A stretch of 64,000 nucleotides of DNA from JARRNJ01 sp037385045 (GCA_037385045.1 JARRNJ010000007.1:62001-126000), one strand, 5' to 3'. Numbered from the stretch's first letter, positions 41,483 to 50,911 are shown. A program made the numbers and translations. The notes: generated by a model from the sequence alone, not told the origin.

Positions 41483-41755
41483 GTGCGCCTCCTCAAGCAG
41501 TTTGAACTTCAGTGGGGGGCACGGGCAAATGCCGCCCGTGGAAAAGAACGCGCAATGCTTGAACGTATAAACGACGGTGGCGAGGAACGCCAACGGGGGC
41601 TGCGCGGCAACGTGCAAAACCGCACCCCGTATGGGAATGTGATGCCAACCTGCTTGTTTCGCCCCGCGTGGGCACCGCACGGCGGTCGGCCGCCATCGCT
41701 TGCGGGCCCCGGCCGGCGCATGTCGGGGTAGTGTGCGGACCCGCCGGACGTCCCT

Positions 41756-42124
41756 TCAGCCGTTGTCCGCCTCCAGGGACACGTTCCGGAGTTCGCCGCT
41801 CTGGGCGAGCAGCCGATGCAGGGTTTCACAGGTCGCCGCATCCGTGGCGTCGAAGCGCAACCCGAAACCTTCCGCGTCCCGGTGGGTCACCCGGGCCCGC
41901 ATGGGCATATTGCGCCCTTGCCCGGCGCCGCGCTGCTCACGCGACATCCACCAGTAGATTTCCACGGGCGCCCGGCGTTCCAGGTCCGGGGTTTCGGCCC
42001 AGATGTACAGTCCGGCCGAGCTGACATCCCGCGTGATACCGGGCGCGAGCGCGGCGCCGTCACGGTAAATGATCACCGGTACGGAAAGGGGTATACGGAC
42101 ATTGCTGCGACGTTCGCCCTCCAT
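41756..42124 (-). CDS. PilZ-domain protein
   Basis: 122 residues. The PilZ c-di-GMP motif is visible: ERRSNVRIPLSVPV (RxxxR) and, after about 22 residues, DVSSAGLYI (D/NxSxxG). It has no membrane or signal segment, so it is a single-domain cytoplasmic c-di-GMP effector. The ATG at 42124 was chosen over an upstream in-frame codon because of better homology. The gene stands apart from neighbours by about 95 nt. The target process cannot be told. Confidence 0.88.
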   Translation of the reverse strand: MEGERRSNVRIPLSVPVIIYRDGAALAPGITRDVSSAGLYIWAETPDLERRAPVEIYWWMSREQRGAGQGRNMPMRARVTHRDAEGFGLRFDATDAATCETLHRLLAQSGELRNVSLEADNG

Positions 42125-42218
42125 GGTTCTCCTCCGCGGCTCGCGGTCCGCCAGGGGTCGGGCCGTTGCCCTAAGCATAGCTCAAGCGGTCCGGCGCAAC
42201 CGTTGCGGCAGGCACCGA

Positions 42219-42869
42219 TCAGTCGCTCAATAAAGGCACGAAAAATGCCGCGCCGAAGGCGACCGCTTCGGGCAGGGTGAACAGGTCGATATGGGCCTCG
42301 CCGCCGCGGCGCCACCCGGCGGCCGTCGCCGGGTCGCGCAGAAACACCATTTCCATGCACATGCTGTGGGCCGCGAACCCCACCGGTGCCTGCCAGCGGA
42401 TGCCGACGCGCACCTGCTCCGATGGTACCGCCTGCACGATCCGCATACCCAATTGCCGGATATGAATGGGTGTGCCGGTCACGTGGCAGCGGGATCGGAT
42501 ATCGACCTCCAGGCCAAACATGGCGCTTACCGACACCGCATCGAGGGCGCACATGGCGAAAACCTCGCAGGCGGGCAGCCGCAATCGGTGCGGCGTCGGC
42601 TCGGTAGTCATGGGATAGGCGCCGAGCACCCGGACACGGTCGGTATCGGTTACGATCAGGTCGAGATCCGCAAGGCGCCCGATCACGCCGCGGGCGTCGT
42701 CGATGCCCGGCATGGCGGCAATCTCACCCTCGTCCAAGGGGCGGCCGCGGGTGGCCAGCGACCGCAGAACGGCGCGATGAACCGCCACCCATGCCGCCGG
42801 CAGGGTCTGCTGGCGTTGCAGCTGCGGCAATTGTCGGTTCAGGCGGGCGACTGCCTCGGCCGTTTCCAT
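42219..42869 (-). CDS. merB: Organomercurial lyase (alkylmercury lyase)
   Basis: 216 residues, close to MerB of Tn21/R831b (212). The catalytic set is intact: C107 and D110 (FAMCALDAVSVSAMFG), C128 (SRCHVTGTPI) and C171 (AHSMCMEMVFL). Their spacings (CxxD, 21, 43) match C96, D99, C117 and C159 of the plasmid enzyme. MerB cleaves C-Hg bonds and hands Hg2+ to MerA. The N-terminal winged-helix-like region (LDEGEIAAMPGIDDARGVIG) is also present. No merR, merT, merP or merA lies in this window, so it is isolated. AGGAG lies upstream. Confidence 0.9.
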   Translation of the reverse strand: METAEAVARLNRQLPQLQRQQTLPAAWVAVHRAVLRSLATRGRPLDEGEIAAMPGIDDARGVIGRLADLDLIVTDTDRVRVLGAYPMTTEPTPHRLRLPACEVFAMCALDAVSVSAMFGLEVDIRSRCHVTGTPIHIRQLGMRIVQAVPSEQVRVGIRWQAPVGFAAHSMCMEMVFLRDPATAAGWRRGGEAHIDLFTLPEAVAFGAAFFVPLLSD

Positions 42870-42915
42870 GTTGACTACTCCTGTCCGCGTCGACGGGTCG
42901 GGGGCCGGCGGCGCC

Positions 42916-43362
42916 TCAGGTCTGCACGACGAAACTGCCGGTGAAACGGACCGCCGGGTTGTCCGCCGGGCCGATCAGCGTTTGCAGGCGCAGCCGACCC
43001 TTGCCCTTGCGGGTCACCATTTTCAGGAACTGGTCCAATTCCTCGGGATCCGGCAGCGTGCTGCAGGCCTCGAAATCGCATTCGACCGGATGCAGATACG
43101 CAATCTCGCTGTGCTGGATGACAATGTGTCCGTCCAGTTGCTGGTCCTCCAGGACCAGGACCATCAAACCCCAGCCCGCCAGCACCGCGACCGAGTAGAG
43201 ACTGCCGCCGAACACGGTCTGTTCGTGGTTGACGTTGGGCGCCAGCGGCGCCCGCAACACCAGTGACGAACCGGAATAGCGCACCACCTCGATGCCAACG
43301 GCCCGGGTCAGCGGTATCTGTTGATGCAGGCGCGCCTCCAGTCGGCGTTCCCGGTCACCCAC
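42916..43362 (-). CDS. YiiD-C-type hotdog thioesterase
   Basis: 148 residues from a GTG. The hotdog pattern is clear: HQQIPLTRAVGIEVVRY, LAPNVNHEQTVFGGSLYSVA (with FGGS on the central helix) and IVIQHSEIAYLHPVECDFEA. The family is the putative thioesterase domain seen at the end of YiiD. It probably acts on a coenzyme-A or carrier-bound thioester. It is a soluble single-domain protein following the methyltransferase by 45 nt; no link between them is evident. Confidence 0.82.
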   Translation of the reverse strand: MGDRERRLEARLHQQIPLTRAVGIEVVRYSGSSLVLRAPLAPNVNHEQTVFGGSLYSVAVLAGWGLMVLVLEDQQLDGHIVIQHSEIAYLHPVECDFEACSTLPDPEELDQFLKMVTRKGKGRLRLQTLIGPADNPAVRFTGSFVVQT

Positions 43363-43407
43363 CCTCGCCCCCCGTTGGTTCGTATACCGCGTCGATGATC
43401 ACGGCGT

Positions 43408-44028
43408 TCACTCCTGCGCCTTGCGGAGGCGGAAAAACGCGAACTTCTGGTCAGCGCCGCCGGGCGTGTGATGGACTTCGGTGAACGTCTCCTCAAGCAT
43501 AAAGTTGGATCCCAGCACCGCGCTCAGGCGCTCGGCGTCGTATTGCACAATCGGCAGGCCGCTGCACTTTTCCGGGCCACCGATCGCAAAGGTGGCGATG
43601 ATCAGGTGGCCGCCCGGTGCCAGCGCGGTCTCGAGATTGCGCACGTAACGGCGCTGATCCGCGAGGTCGGTGAGGAAGTGGAATACCGCCCGGTCGTGCC
43701 ACAGACGAAACGGATGCGGGGCCACGAACTCGGTGATATCCGCCTGCAGCCATTCGACCCGCTGCGCCCGGTCACCAAGGCGTTTGCGCGCCCGATCCAA
43801 CGCGGCGGCCGAGATGTCCAGCACCGCCAGACGTCCATACCCGGCCTCCAGCAAACGATCCACCAACGTCGAGGCACCGCCCCCCACGTCGATCAATGGG
43901 TCGTCCCGCCCAACGCCGGTGTCTTCGATCAGGCACAGCGACGAACGCGGGTCGGCCTGATACCAGCTGACCTCTTCCGGCGAACGGGTTGCGTATATTT
44001 GCTCCCAGTGCTGTTTCGCGTTTTCCAC
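43408..44028 (-). CDS. SAM-dependent methyltransferase
   Basis: 206 residues from the GTG at 44028, supported by GAGG eight bases upstream; a longer frame to 44067 would need TTG. Motif I is PLIDVGGGASTLVDRLLEAG, followed by LAVLDISAAAL and VEWLQADITEF. The post-I motif HDRAVFHFLTDLADQ resembles thiol or small-molecule methyltransferases. The N-terminus WEQIYATRSPEEVSWYQ is typical of a broad class of unassigned class-I methyltransferases. Divergent from moxR. Confidence 0.85.
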   Translation of the reverse strand: MENAKQHWEQIYATRSPEEVSWYQADPRSSLCLIEDTGVGRDDPLIDVGGGASTLVDRLLEAGYGRLAVLDISAAALDRARKRLGDRAQRVEWLQADITEFVAPHPFRLWHDRAVFHFLTDLADQRRYVRNLETALAPGGHLIIATFAIGGPEKCSGLPIVQYDAERLSAVLGSNFMLEETFTEVHHTPGGADQKFAFFRLRKAQE

Positions 44029-44190
44029 GGTAACGGCCTCGCAGTACAATGCTTCTTTGTCCGGCAATTCTAGCGCAAGTCGCTGGCGCCAACGGCACTT
44101 GCGTTATACTGCCCGAAGCGAGTGCGCCGGCGAAAGCGCACACATAAATACAATCGCAACGCTTCGACCTGCCACCTGAACCGGTAATCC

Positions 44191-45153
44191 ATGCAAACAC
44201 AAAGGGAATTCCTCAGCCTGCGCCAACACCTCGAGCAGGTCATCGTCGGCCAACCGGACCTCATCGATCGCCTCATGATCGGCCTGCTCACCGGCGGCCA
44301 CATTCTGCTCGAAGGGCCGCCGGGGCTGGCCAAGACCACCGCCGTGAAGGCGCTCGCCGGCGGGGTTCACGCCAGTTTTCAGCGCATCCAGTTCACTCCC
44401 GACCTGATGCCCGGTGATGTCACCGGCACCGATATTTTCGATCCCCACGACGGCGCCTTCCGGTTCGTGCCGGGGCCGATTTTCCACCACATCGTGCTTG
44501 CCGATGAGATCAACCGCGCGCCGCCGAAGGTGCAATCGGCGCTGCTGGAGGCCATGCAGGAGCATCAGGTCACCGTGGGCGGTGTCACCCATGGCCTGCC
44601 GGAGCTGTTCGTGGTCATGGCGACCCAGAATCCGCTGGAGCAGACCGGCACCTATCCGCTGCCCGAGGCGCAGCTGGACCGCTTTCTCATGCATGTAGTG
44701 CTCGATTACCCCAGCGCCGACGAGGAACTGGCCATCCTGCGCCGGGACCGCAAACTGCATTACGGACAGGACCCGAGCCCGGTCAGCTCGCCGCTGCAGC
44801 CGGAAACGGTACTGCAGGCGCGGCGGGAGGTCGCCGAGATCCACGTGGACGAACAGCTCGAGCGGTACATGGTGGCCCTGACCGGCGCCACCCGGCACCC
44901 GGAACAGTGGGTGGGGGAATGGAGGGATTTCGTCGCCGTCGGCGCATCGCCGCGTGCTTCGCTGGCGCTGCTGCGCGCGGCGAGCGCCCTTGCCTATCTT
45001 CGCGGCCGCGCTTATGTGATACCGGAAGATATCATCGACGTGGCGCCGGACGTGCTGCGCCACCGCGTAATTCCCGGCTTCGAGGCGCGCGCCGCGGAGG
45101 TCGGCGCCGACGCTATCGTGCGCGGGTTGTTGGAACGCATACCGGTACCCTGA
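44191..45153 (+). CDS. moxR: MoxR-family AAA+ ATPase
   Basis: 320 residues. Walker A is ILLEGPPGLAKTT, Walker B IVLADEINRAPPK, sensor 1 FVVMATQNPLEQ and the arginine finger is in the EAQLDRF region. The MoxR lid is C-terminal (SPRASLALLRAASALAYLRG). MoxR ATPases work with VWA-domain partners encoded downstream to remodel or mature protein complexes. It is the first gene of a six-gene plus-strand operon that runs to 50883 with overlapping junctions. A -10-like TATACT lies near 44105. Confidence 0.93.
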   Translation: MQTQREFLSLRQHLEQVIVGQPDLIDRLMIGLLTGGHILLEGPPGLAKTTAVKALAGGVHASFQRIQFTPDLMPGDVTGTDIFDPHDGAFRFVPGPIFHHIVLADEINRAPPKVQSALLEAMQEHQVTVGGVTHGLPELFVVMATQNPLEQTGTYPLPEAQLDRFLMHVVLDYPSADEELAILRRDRKLHYGQDPSPVSSPLQPETVLQARREVAEIHVDEQLERYMVALTGATRHPEQWVGEWRDFVAVGASPRASLALLRAASALAYLRGRAYVIPEDIIDVAPDVLRHRVIPGFEARAAEVGADAIVRGLLERIPVP

Positions 45154-45164
45154 TTCGCCGCGGT

Positions 45165-46124
45165 ATGCTGATGCAAGTGCCCGTCCACCTTCGCCGCACC
45201 CGCAAGGATATCACCCGCCAACCACTGCTGGAGCGAGCGGATATCCTGCAGCTGCGCCATTACGTGACCAGCTTTCGTGCGTCGGCACCGGAACCGACGC
45301 GGCTGGTACGCCAGGCCGGCGCGGGCGAGGCTGCATCCCATCACCGGGGTTTGGGTACCGAGTACGAGGAGAGCCGCCCCTACCAGCCGGGCGATGATGC
45401 CCGTTTCATGAACTGGCGGCTCACGGCACGCACCGGCGAACCGTTCATGAAGGTGTTTCGCGAGCCGCGGCGCCGCACGAGCATGCTCGTCGTCGATCGC
45501 CGTTCCGGCATGCGGTTCGGCACCCGCACCCAGCTCAAGGCGCGCCAGGCGGCGCAGGCCGCAGGGCTGTTGGCTTTCGCGTCGGTGAGCGAAAACATGG
45601 CCCTTGGCGCTTTGCTCATCGACGCGCACCCGCAGTGGGTGCAGCCACGCGGCGGACAGTCCGCGGCATTGGAGATCGTATATCGGGCCGCGGCACCTTG
45701 CCCGCCGAAACGCTCGTCCATCGAACCGTCCTGGGGGCAGCTGCTGAAGCAATTGCCCGGCATGCTTCCGTCCGCAAGCTCCGTGGTGTTGATCAGCGAC
45801 TTCCTCGACCTGGCGCCCGCTGATCGCCGACCGCTGTTGAATCTGTGCCGCGCCCACGACGTGCTGGCAATTCAGGTGCTGGACCCCGCCGAGCTGCAAC
45901 TGCCGGATGCGGGCCCCCTGGCATTGACATCCCCCGGGCGCTCGACGGAGGTAGACATCGACAGTTCCGACCCGGGACTACGCGCCGCCTATGCAGCGGC
46001 CGCGGCGGACTACCTGGCACAGCGGGAACGGCTGTTGCGCGAGTCGGGCGCGGCGGTGCTGCGCGTCCTTACCGACGAACCGCTGGCGGACGTCGCCCCG
46101 CGGGTCCTATCGGTCGAATACTGA
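45165..46124 (+). CDS. DUF58-family protein
   Basis: About 319 residues. The DUF58 motif EYEESRPYQPGDDARFMNWRLTA is split here as EYEESRPYQPGDDARFMNW and RLTARTGEPFMKVF. A VWA-like MIDAS-type segment follows (MLVVDRRSGMRFG). It is soluble apart from the middle hydrophobic region. Starts at 45165 or 45171 are both possible (MLMQV). It lies 11 nt after moxR and 1 nt before DUF4381, so it is co-translated. DUF58 proteins are partners of MoxR ATPases in Bat/Tox operons. Confidence 0.9.
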   Translation: MLMQVPVHLRRTRKDITRQPLLERADILQLRHYVTSFRASAPEPTRLVRQAGAGEAASHHRGLGTEYEESRPYQPGDDARFMNWRLTARTGEPFMKVFREPRRRTSMLVVDRRSGMRFGTRTQLKARQAAQAAGLLAFASVSENMALGALLIDAHPQWVQPRGGQSAALEIVYRAAAPCPPKRSSIEPSWGQLLKQLPGMLPSASSVVLISDFLDLAPADRRPLLNLCRAHDVLAIQVLDPAELQLPDAGPLALTSPGRSTEVDIDSSDPGLRAAYAAAAADYLAQRERLLRESGAAVLRVLTDEPLADVAPRVLSVEY

Positions 46125-46125
46125 C

Positions 46126-46578
46126 ATGGCGCCCGCATCCGGCAATCATGCTGCGGCGACGGCCGCCCTGATCGACATCACGCCGCTGCCCAAGCCGCCG
46201 CCCTCCCCCTGGCCGCTGGTGGTCTCGGGTACCGGCGCAGTGGTCCTGGTGCTGGCCGTGGCGTGGTGGCTGCGCCGCCGCCGATCGTTGCCTCGCGTGC
46301 AAGCCCGCCGTCTGCTGCGGCGCACGCACCAGCGCTTTTCCGCCGGCACCCCGGATCCGCGCCGTTGTGCCTTCGACATCGCCCACGCGCTGCGCCTGGC
46401 GATCGGTCGCTCGCGCCTGACACCGGAGACCCCGCCGGCCGCCGCGGACGACGTCGAACGATGGCGCAGCTTCATCGTGCAGTTGCAGCGCGCCCGGTTT
46501 GCACCCCAGCCCCTGACCGCCGAAGACATGGTGGCGTTATTGGCAGAGGCCCGCCATTGGATGGGCCGGCGCCCATGA
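46126..46578 (+). CDS. DUF4381-family membrane protein
   Basis: 150 residues. After an N-terminal Pro-rich segment (LIDITPLPKPPPSPW) comes one membrane helix (PLVVSGTGAVVLVLAVAWWL) and a basic cytoplasmic domain with the helical DUF4381 pattern (RVQARRLLRRTHQRF, RRCAFDIAHALRLAIGRSRL). It is the third gene of the moxR/bat operon and its stop overlaps the next ATG. It likely anchors the complex to the membrane. No enzymatic motif. Confidence 0.85.
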   Translation: MAPASGNHAAATAALIDITPLPKPPPSPWPLVVSGTGAVVLVLAVAWWLRRRRSLPRVQARRLLRRTHQRFSAGTPDPRRCAFDIAHALRLAIGRSRLTPETPPAAADDVERWRSFIVQLQRARFAPQPLTAEDMVALLAEARHWMGRRP

Positions 46579-47591
46579 CCGGTGGGCAGATCCAGTTTCT
46601 GAACCCGGCGTGGTTCTGGCTCCTGCCGGGATTGGCGGCCGCGGCATGGCTGCTGCGCCGCCGCCTCGAGCACGCGGCAACGGCGCCATCCGGCGCCCGG
46701 CAAAACCGCTTCACGCACCCGTTGCTGCTGCGACTGCAACTGGCAACCGAGCTGCGGGGCCGTGCCGGCTCCCGGCCGGGGCGCTGGCTGTACTGGCTTG
46801 CGTTCGCCTGCTTCGTCACCGCGCTGGCGCAGCCGCAGCGCATCGGCGAGCAGCTGCCTGTGCCGCCGCCGCACCGGGACATCACCCTGGTGGTCGATGA
46901 TTCCATCAGCATGGCACTGCGCGACTATGTGCTCGACGGCAGGCCGATCACGCGCATGACCGCGCTGAAGGGGATTCTGGGACGCTTCGTCAGCCGGCTG
47001 CACGGCGACCGGCTGTCTGTCGTGGTGTATGGCGACCATCCCTATACCCTGGTGCCGATGACCGAAGATCACGGACTGGCGCAGAAGATGCTGGCACGTC
47101 TCAGCATCGGGCTGGCCGGACGCACCAACGGGCTCGGTGAAGCCGTCGCCCTGGCGGTGAAGCAGTCCAGTGCCGCACCGAAAGCCCGGCGCGTGCTGAT
47201 GCTGTTCAGCGACGGCGCACGGCCCGTGGGGCCGGTTGCCCCGCGCGCTGCAGCAGCACTGGCCGCCGCCCACAAGATCCGTCTCTACACCATCGCCATC
47301 GGTGCCGTCGGTGGGTCGAGCGCCGCAAAGCAGGCCGCGGGTCTGGTTTACGATCCCGCCGACCGGGCCCGTTTGCAGCAAATGGCAACCATGACCGGCG
47401 GACGCTATTATGCCGCCCGCGACACCGGCTCCCTGGCGCGGGTGATCCGGGACATCGAGCAGCTGGAACGGCCATCGTCGCCCGCCAAGCCGCGTCGTCT
47501 GCGCCAAGCGTTGTACCCGTGGCCGCTGCTGCTGGGCCTGCTGCTGCTCGCCGCCGGGCAGTGGCGCGACCTGCGCCGGGGTCGGTCGTGA
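46575..47591 (+). CDS. BatA-like von Willebrand factor A protein
   Basis: 338 residues. Two N-terminal membrane segments flank a linker (FWLLPGLAAAAWLL, LYWLAFACFVTALA). The VWA domain starts ITLVVDDSISM; the classical MIDAS DxSxS is DDSIS. It continues with MTALKGILGRFVS, LVPMTEDHGLAQKML and MLFSDGARPVG. A C-terminal helix (WPLLLGLLLLAAG) ends the protein. It should bind a divalent metal and partner with the MoxR ATPase. It overlaps upstream by ATGA and downstream by GTGA. Confidence 0.88.
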   Translation: MTGGQIQFLNPAWFWLLPGLAAAAWLLRRRLEHAATAPSGARQNRFTHPLLLRLQLATELRGRAGSRPGRWLYWLAFACFVTALAQPQRIGEQLPVPPPHRDITLVVDDSISMALRDYVLDGRPITRMTALKGILGRFVSRLHGDRLSVVVYGDHPYTLVPMTEDHGLAQKMLARLSIGLAGRTNGLGEAVALAVKQSSAAPKARRVLMLFSDGARPVGPVAPRAAAALAAAHKIRLYTIAIGAVGGSSAAKQAAGLVYDPADRARLQQMATMTGGRYYAARDTGSLARVIRDIEQLERPSSPAKPRRLRQALYPWPLLLGLLLLAAGQWRDLRRGRS

Positions 47592-49420
47592 ACGTCGCCG
47601 TGGCGTTGGGCCAGCTGCAATGGCGTGAGCCGCTGTGGCTGTGGCTGCTGTCGGCTCCCTTGTTGCTGCTGCTGTGGCAACGCTGGCGCCGTCGCCGCGG
47701 GCGGGCCTACGCGCAGCCGCAGCTGCTGCCATGGGTGGCGTTGGGCGATGAACGCGGGCGCTTGCGGCGCCTGTTGTCGCCGATGACGGCACGCTGGCTC
47801 GCCTGGTCGCTGCTGGTGGTGGCCGCGGCCGGGCCCCGCGTCGCGTTGCAGCTGCCCAGCGAGGCCTTGCGCAACGGCGTCGACGTAGTGGTGCTGTTGG
47901 ACGTTTCCCGTTCCATGGCCGCGGCCGACGTCGCCCCCGATCGGCTGCGCCGGGGCATCATCGAGCTGCAACAGCTGTTGCCGGACATGAAAGGCGACCG
48001 GGTCGGCGTGGTCGTGTTTGCCGGCCGTCCTCACTTGCTGGCGCCGCTGACGTTCGACCGCGCGGCCGTGCTGCATTACCTGGACTCGCTCAAGCCGGGC
48101 CTGGTCCCCAGTGCCGGCAGCCGCCTGGCGCCGGCACTGGCGTTGGCGCAGAAGACCCTGGCCAACGGGCGCCGCCGCGCCCGCGCCCTGTTGCTGGTCA
48201 GCGACGGGGAATGGTCAGACGCACCGGGCGCGCGCCGCAAGCGCCTGCAGCAGGCCCGGCGGCTACGCGCCGATGGTGTCCGGCTTTATGTGCTGGGCGT
48301 GGGTACCGCCGGCGGCGCCGGTGTACCGGACGGCCACGGCGGCTGGCTGCAGTTCCAGGATGCACCGGTGCGCAGCCGTCTGCACGCAGCGGCGCTGCAG
48401 GTGCTGGCCGACGCCGGCGGCGGCCGCTATTCGCCGGTGACGGTGGACGACAGCGACTGGCAGGTGCTCTACCGGAACGGCATTGGCAGGCTGGCGACCC
48501 ATACCTTTTCGGCGCAAGAGGCCAGGCGCATTATCTGGCGCGAGTTGTATCCCTGGCTGTTGCTGCCGGGGATCGTATTGTTGTTCCTGTCGCTGTACCC
48601 CGTGGGGCGGTGGCGGTCGACCGGGACGGCAGCCGCCGTGGCGCTCTGTATCCTGCTGACCGGCACGCCCCCCAATGCCCGGGCGGCCGATCAAGCCGGG
48701 CTGCTGCGCCAGGCCTATGCCGCCTATCAGCGGCATGATTATGGAACTGCGCGCGCCGTTTACGAGCGCCTGCCCGGGTACGCCGGGCGTGTGGGACAGG
48801 CAGCCAGCGCCTATCGCCTCGGTCGCTACCAGGAAGCCGTGCGCCAGTACAGCCAGGCGGTACTGGCAGCGCAGAGTGACCGCGAGCGCGCCGAGGCGTT
48901 GTTCGATCTGGGCAACAGCCAGCTTCAACGCGGCGCGTTCGACCAGGCCATTGACGCCTACCGCGACGCCGCGCGCTATCGCGACCCCTATCCCGCCGCC
49001 GCGCACAACCTGCAACTGGCCCGCTTCCTGCGCAAAGCCGTGCAGCACCGCCAGCATGCCAGCGTCCTCGGCCGTCAGGGCGGCCGCGGCGCCGACGTGG
49101 GGGTGGGCGCATCGAGCCTGACATTGGGCGCCAAGACGCCGCCCGCCGCCAGCCGCGGCGCGCAGCGTACCGTTCCCCTGGATCTGTCGACGCTCATCGC
49201 CCGCGGCGAGCGCCGCGCCCGGGTGATGCGTCAGGACCACTCCACGCGCGGCACAGGACTCGGAAGCGCGACGCCGCGACAGCTGGCCGCCGCGCGAGCG
49301 GCGATGAAGCGGCTGCAGGACGATGCGGCGCCGTTGTGGCGCAGCCTGTTTGAACGTGAAGAAGGCTTCGCGGCGCCGGTGACCTCGCCGCAAACCATCA
49401 AGGGCGTGGCGCCATGGTAG
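47588..49420 (+). CDS. BatB-like VWA protein with C-terminal TPR (BatB/BatC fusion)
   Basis: 610 residues from a GTG that overlaps the preceding stop. The VWA domain has MIDAS DVSRSM and the second metal-site region LLLVSDGEWSD. After two membrane helices (ELYPWLLLPGIVLLFLSLYP) comes a TPR region (AYAAYQRHDYGTARAVYE, ALFDLGNSQLQRGAFDQAI), as in BatB-BatC fusions. The last 100 residues are Gly/Ala-rich. Together with BatA and BatD this belongs to aerotolerance-type operons. The window gives no stress signal. Confidence 0.87.
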   Translation: MNVAVALGQLQWREPLWLWLLSAPLLLLLWQRWRRRRGRAYAQPQLLPWVALGDERGRLRRLLSPMTARWLAWSLLVVAAAGPRVALQLPSEALRNGVDVVVLLDVSRSMAAADVAPDRLRRGIIELQQLLPDMKGDRVGVVVFAGRPHLLAPLTFDRAAVLHYLDSLKPGLVPSAGSRLAPALALAQKTLANGRRRARALLLVSDGEWSDAPGARRKRLQQARRLRADGVRLYVLGVGTAGGAGVPDGHGGWLQFQDAPVRSRLHAAALQVLADAGGGRYSPVTVDDSDWQVLYRNGIGRLATHTFSAQEARRIIWRELYPWLLLPGIVLLFLSLYPVGRWRSTGTAAAVALCILLTGTPPNARAADQAGLLRQAYAAYQRHDYGTARAVYERLPGYAGRVGQAASAYRLGRYQEAVRQYSQAVLAAQSDRERAEALFDLGNSQLQRGAFDQAIDAYRDAARYRDPYPAAAHNLQLARFLRKAVQHRQHASVLGRQGGRGADVGVGASSLTLGAKTPPAASRGAQRTVPLDLSTLIARGERRARVMRQDHSTRGTGLGSATPRQLAAARAAMKRLQDDAAPLWRSLFEREEGFAAPVTSPQTIKGVAPW

Positions 49421-50883
49421 CCGCCGGCCGGCTTCTGTGCCTGTTGGCGCTCTGGGCTGCGGCCTGCGTCGCTGCCGCCGCTCCGCGCCTGACGCTGCAC
49501 CTCGAGCATACACAGACGTCCCTGGGAATGCCGTTGACCGCAACGCTGCACGCCGTGGGGATGACCGCCGACCTGACCCGAATCGATTTGCGGCCGTGGC
49601 GCGAGCCATTCCATGTCATCGTCAGCGGGCACAGTGCGCGAGGCGCGGGCGACGATGCGACACAGACCTTGCGGCTGCAGTTATACCCGCGGCGGGTCGG
49701 GACCCTGACACTCGCGCCTCTGGCGCTGGCTGGCGTCAAAACGACCGCGTCCCGGGTCATGGTCCAGCCGCCGCGGTTCGCCGGTGCGCGGTTGGCGGTA
49801 CAGACCCACGTCTCCGGGCGCACGCCGTGGCAGCGTGAGCAGGTGCTGGTCACCATCCAGGTGCGGTCGCCGGATCTGTTTTTCGGCCTGGAGACGGACG
49901 CCGCGCCCGCCATCGACGGATTCCGGGTGATTCCGTTGCCGGTGCAGCGCGACCGGGTGCGCATCGACGGCGTGGAATATGCCGTGCGGCGCCTGGGTTG
50001 GGCCCTGTTTCCGCTGCTGCCGGGCAAGCAGACGCTGGAATTGCCGCCGGTGCGCTACGTTGCCAACGGCATCGCCAGACGCGTGTTCTTTTTGCCGGTG
50101 CAGCATTTGGCGGTCAAGCCCCTGCCAGCCTACATCCCGCCCCAAGTGCCGGTCGGCGCCGTCTCGGCCCACGCCGATACCGCGTCGGGCGACCTGGCGC
50201 GGGTGGGACACCTGGAATTCTGGCATGTCACGGTAACGGGGCGCGGCGTGCCCGCCGACTGGTTGCCGCCGTTGCTGAGCGGGATTCACAGCGATGCCGG
50301 ACTGGCCGTGTTTCCGGCCTTGTCCCACCGCGGCGAGCAGCCGGACACGGTCGCCGGCGTGCGGGCCCGCGTGCGCTATGACATCCCTTTCAAACCGCTC
50401 AGCAACGGCCGGGTGAAGCTGCCGGCCCTGCGGTTGCAGTATTTTGATCCCGACAGCGGCCGCTTGGTGACCACCCGGCTGTCGCCCCCGCGGCTGTTTG
50501 CCCTGAGTCTTCCGGTGTTGCTCAGCGTCGTGGCGCTGGCGTTGATGCTGGCGGGTGGCGGGGCGTGGCTGCTGCTCCCGCGCCTGGCGGCACGGCTGCG
50601 CAGGCGCCGCGCGCGGCGGGCCGCCCTGGCCGCTTTGCGCACCAGCCGCGAGCCGCTTGCGGTGCGGCAGGCGCTGCAGCATCTGGCCGTCGCTGAAGGC
50701 TGGGGCGAACCGCCGACGCTGCGCGAGTGGTACCAGCACTGGCAGGCGCGGTTTCGCCCCGACCCGCAACTCTGGGGGCTGTTGCAGAAGCTGTCGCAGA
50801 TCCGCTACGGACCCGGACCGTCAGCCCTGCCGACCACATTCGTCGAGACCTTGCACCGCCGCCTGAGCCACCGCGGCGGCTGA
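49414..50883 (+). CDS. batD: BatD-like exported protein
   Basis: 489 residues. A signal peptide (LLCLLALWAAACVAAAA) is followed by beta-rich domains of the BatD type: VQTHVSGRTPWQREQVLVTI, LGWALFPLLPGKQTLELPP and YDIPFKPLSNGRVKLPALRL. A C-terminal membrane helix (LLSVVALALMLAGGGAWLLL) leads to a basic cytoplasmic tail with a helical domain. It overlaps the BatB-like stop by seven bases. It completes the moxR-bat operon; the 50884-51218 region beyond it belongs to the next transcription unit. Confidence 0.87.
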   Translation: MVAAGRLLCLLALWAAACVAAAAPRLTLHLEHTQTSLGMPLTATLHAVGMTADLTRIDLRPWREPFHVIVSGHSARGAGDDATQTLRLQLYPRRVGTLTLAPLALAGVKTTASRVMVQPPRFAGARLAVQTHVSGRTPWQREQVLVTIQVRSPDLFFGLETDAAPAIDGFRVIPLPVQRDRVRIDGVEYAVRRLGWALFPLLPGKQTLELPPVRYVANGIARRVFFLPVQHLAVKPLPAYIPPQVPVGAVSAHADTASGDLARVGHLEFWHVTVTGRGVPADWLPPLLSGIHSDAGLAVFPALSHRGEQPDTVAGVRARVRYDIPFKPLSNGRVKLPALRLQYFDPDSGRLVTTRLSPPRLFALSLPVLLSVVALALMLAGGGAWLLLPRLAARLRRRRARRAALAALRTSREPLAVRQALQHLAVAEGWGEPPTLREWYQHWQARFRPDPQLWGLLQKLSQIRYGPGPSALPTTFVETLHRRLSHRGG

Positions 50884-50911
50884 CAACTTCTGCGGTTGCT
50901 GCCCCGCCTCT

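Noticed and set aside
44104..45063. 319-codon minus-strand ORF opposite moxR
   Set aside because: It is antisense to the MoxR ATPase with Walker motifs.
46146..47792. 548-codon minus-strand ORF opposite the VWA genes
   Set aside because: It is a shadow of the bat operon: low-complexity Arg/Pro/Gln with no domain.
48263..49609. 448-codon minus-strand ORF opposite the BatB-like gene
   Set aside because: Same reason: the plus-strand VWA-TPR protein is unmistakable.
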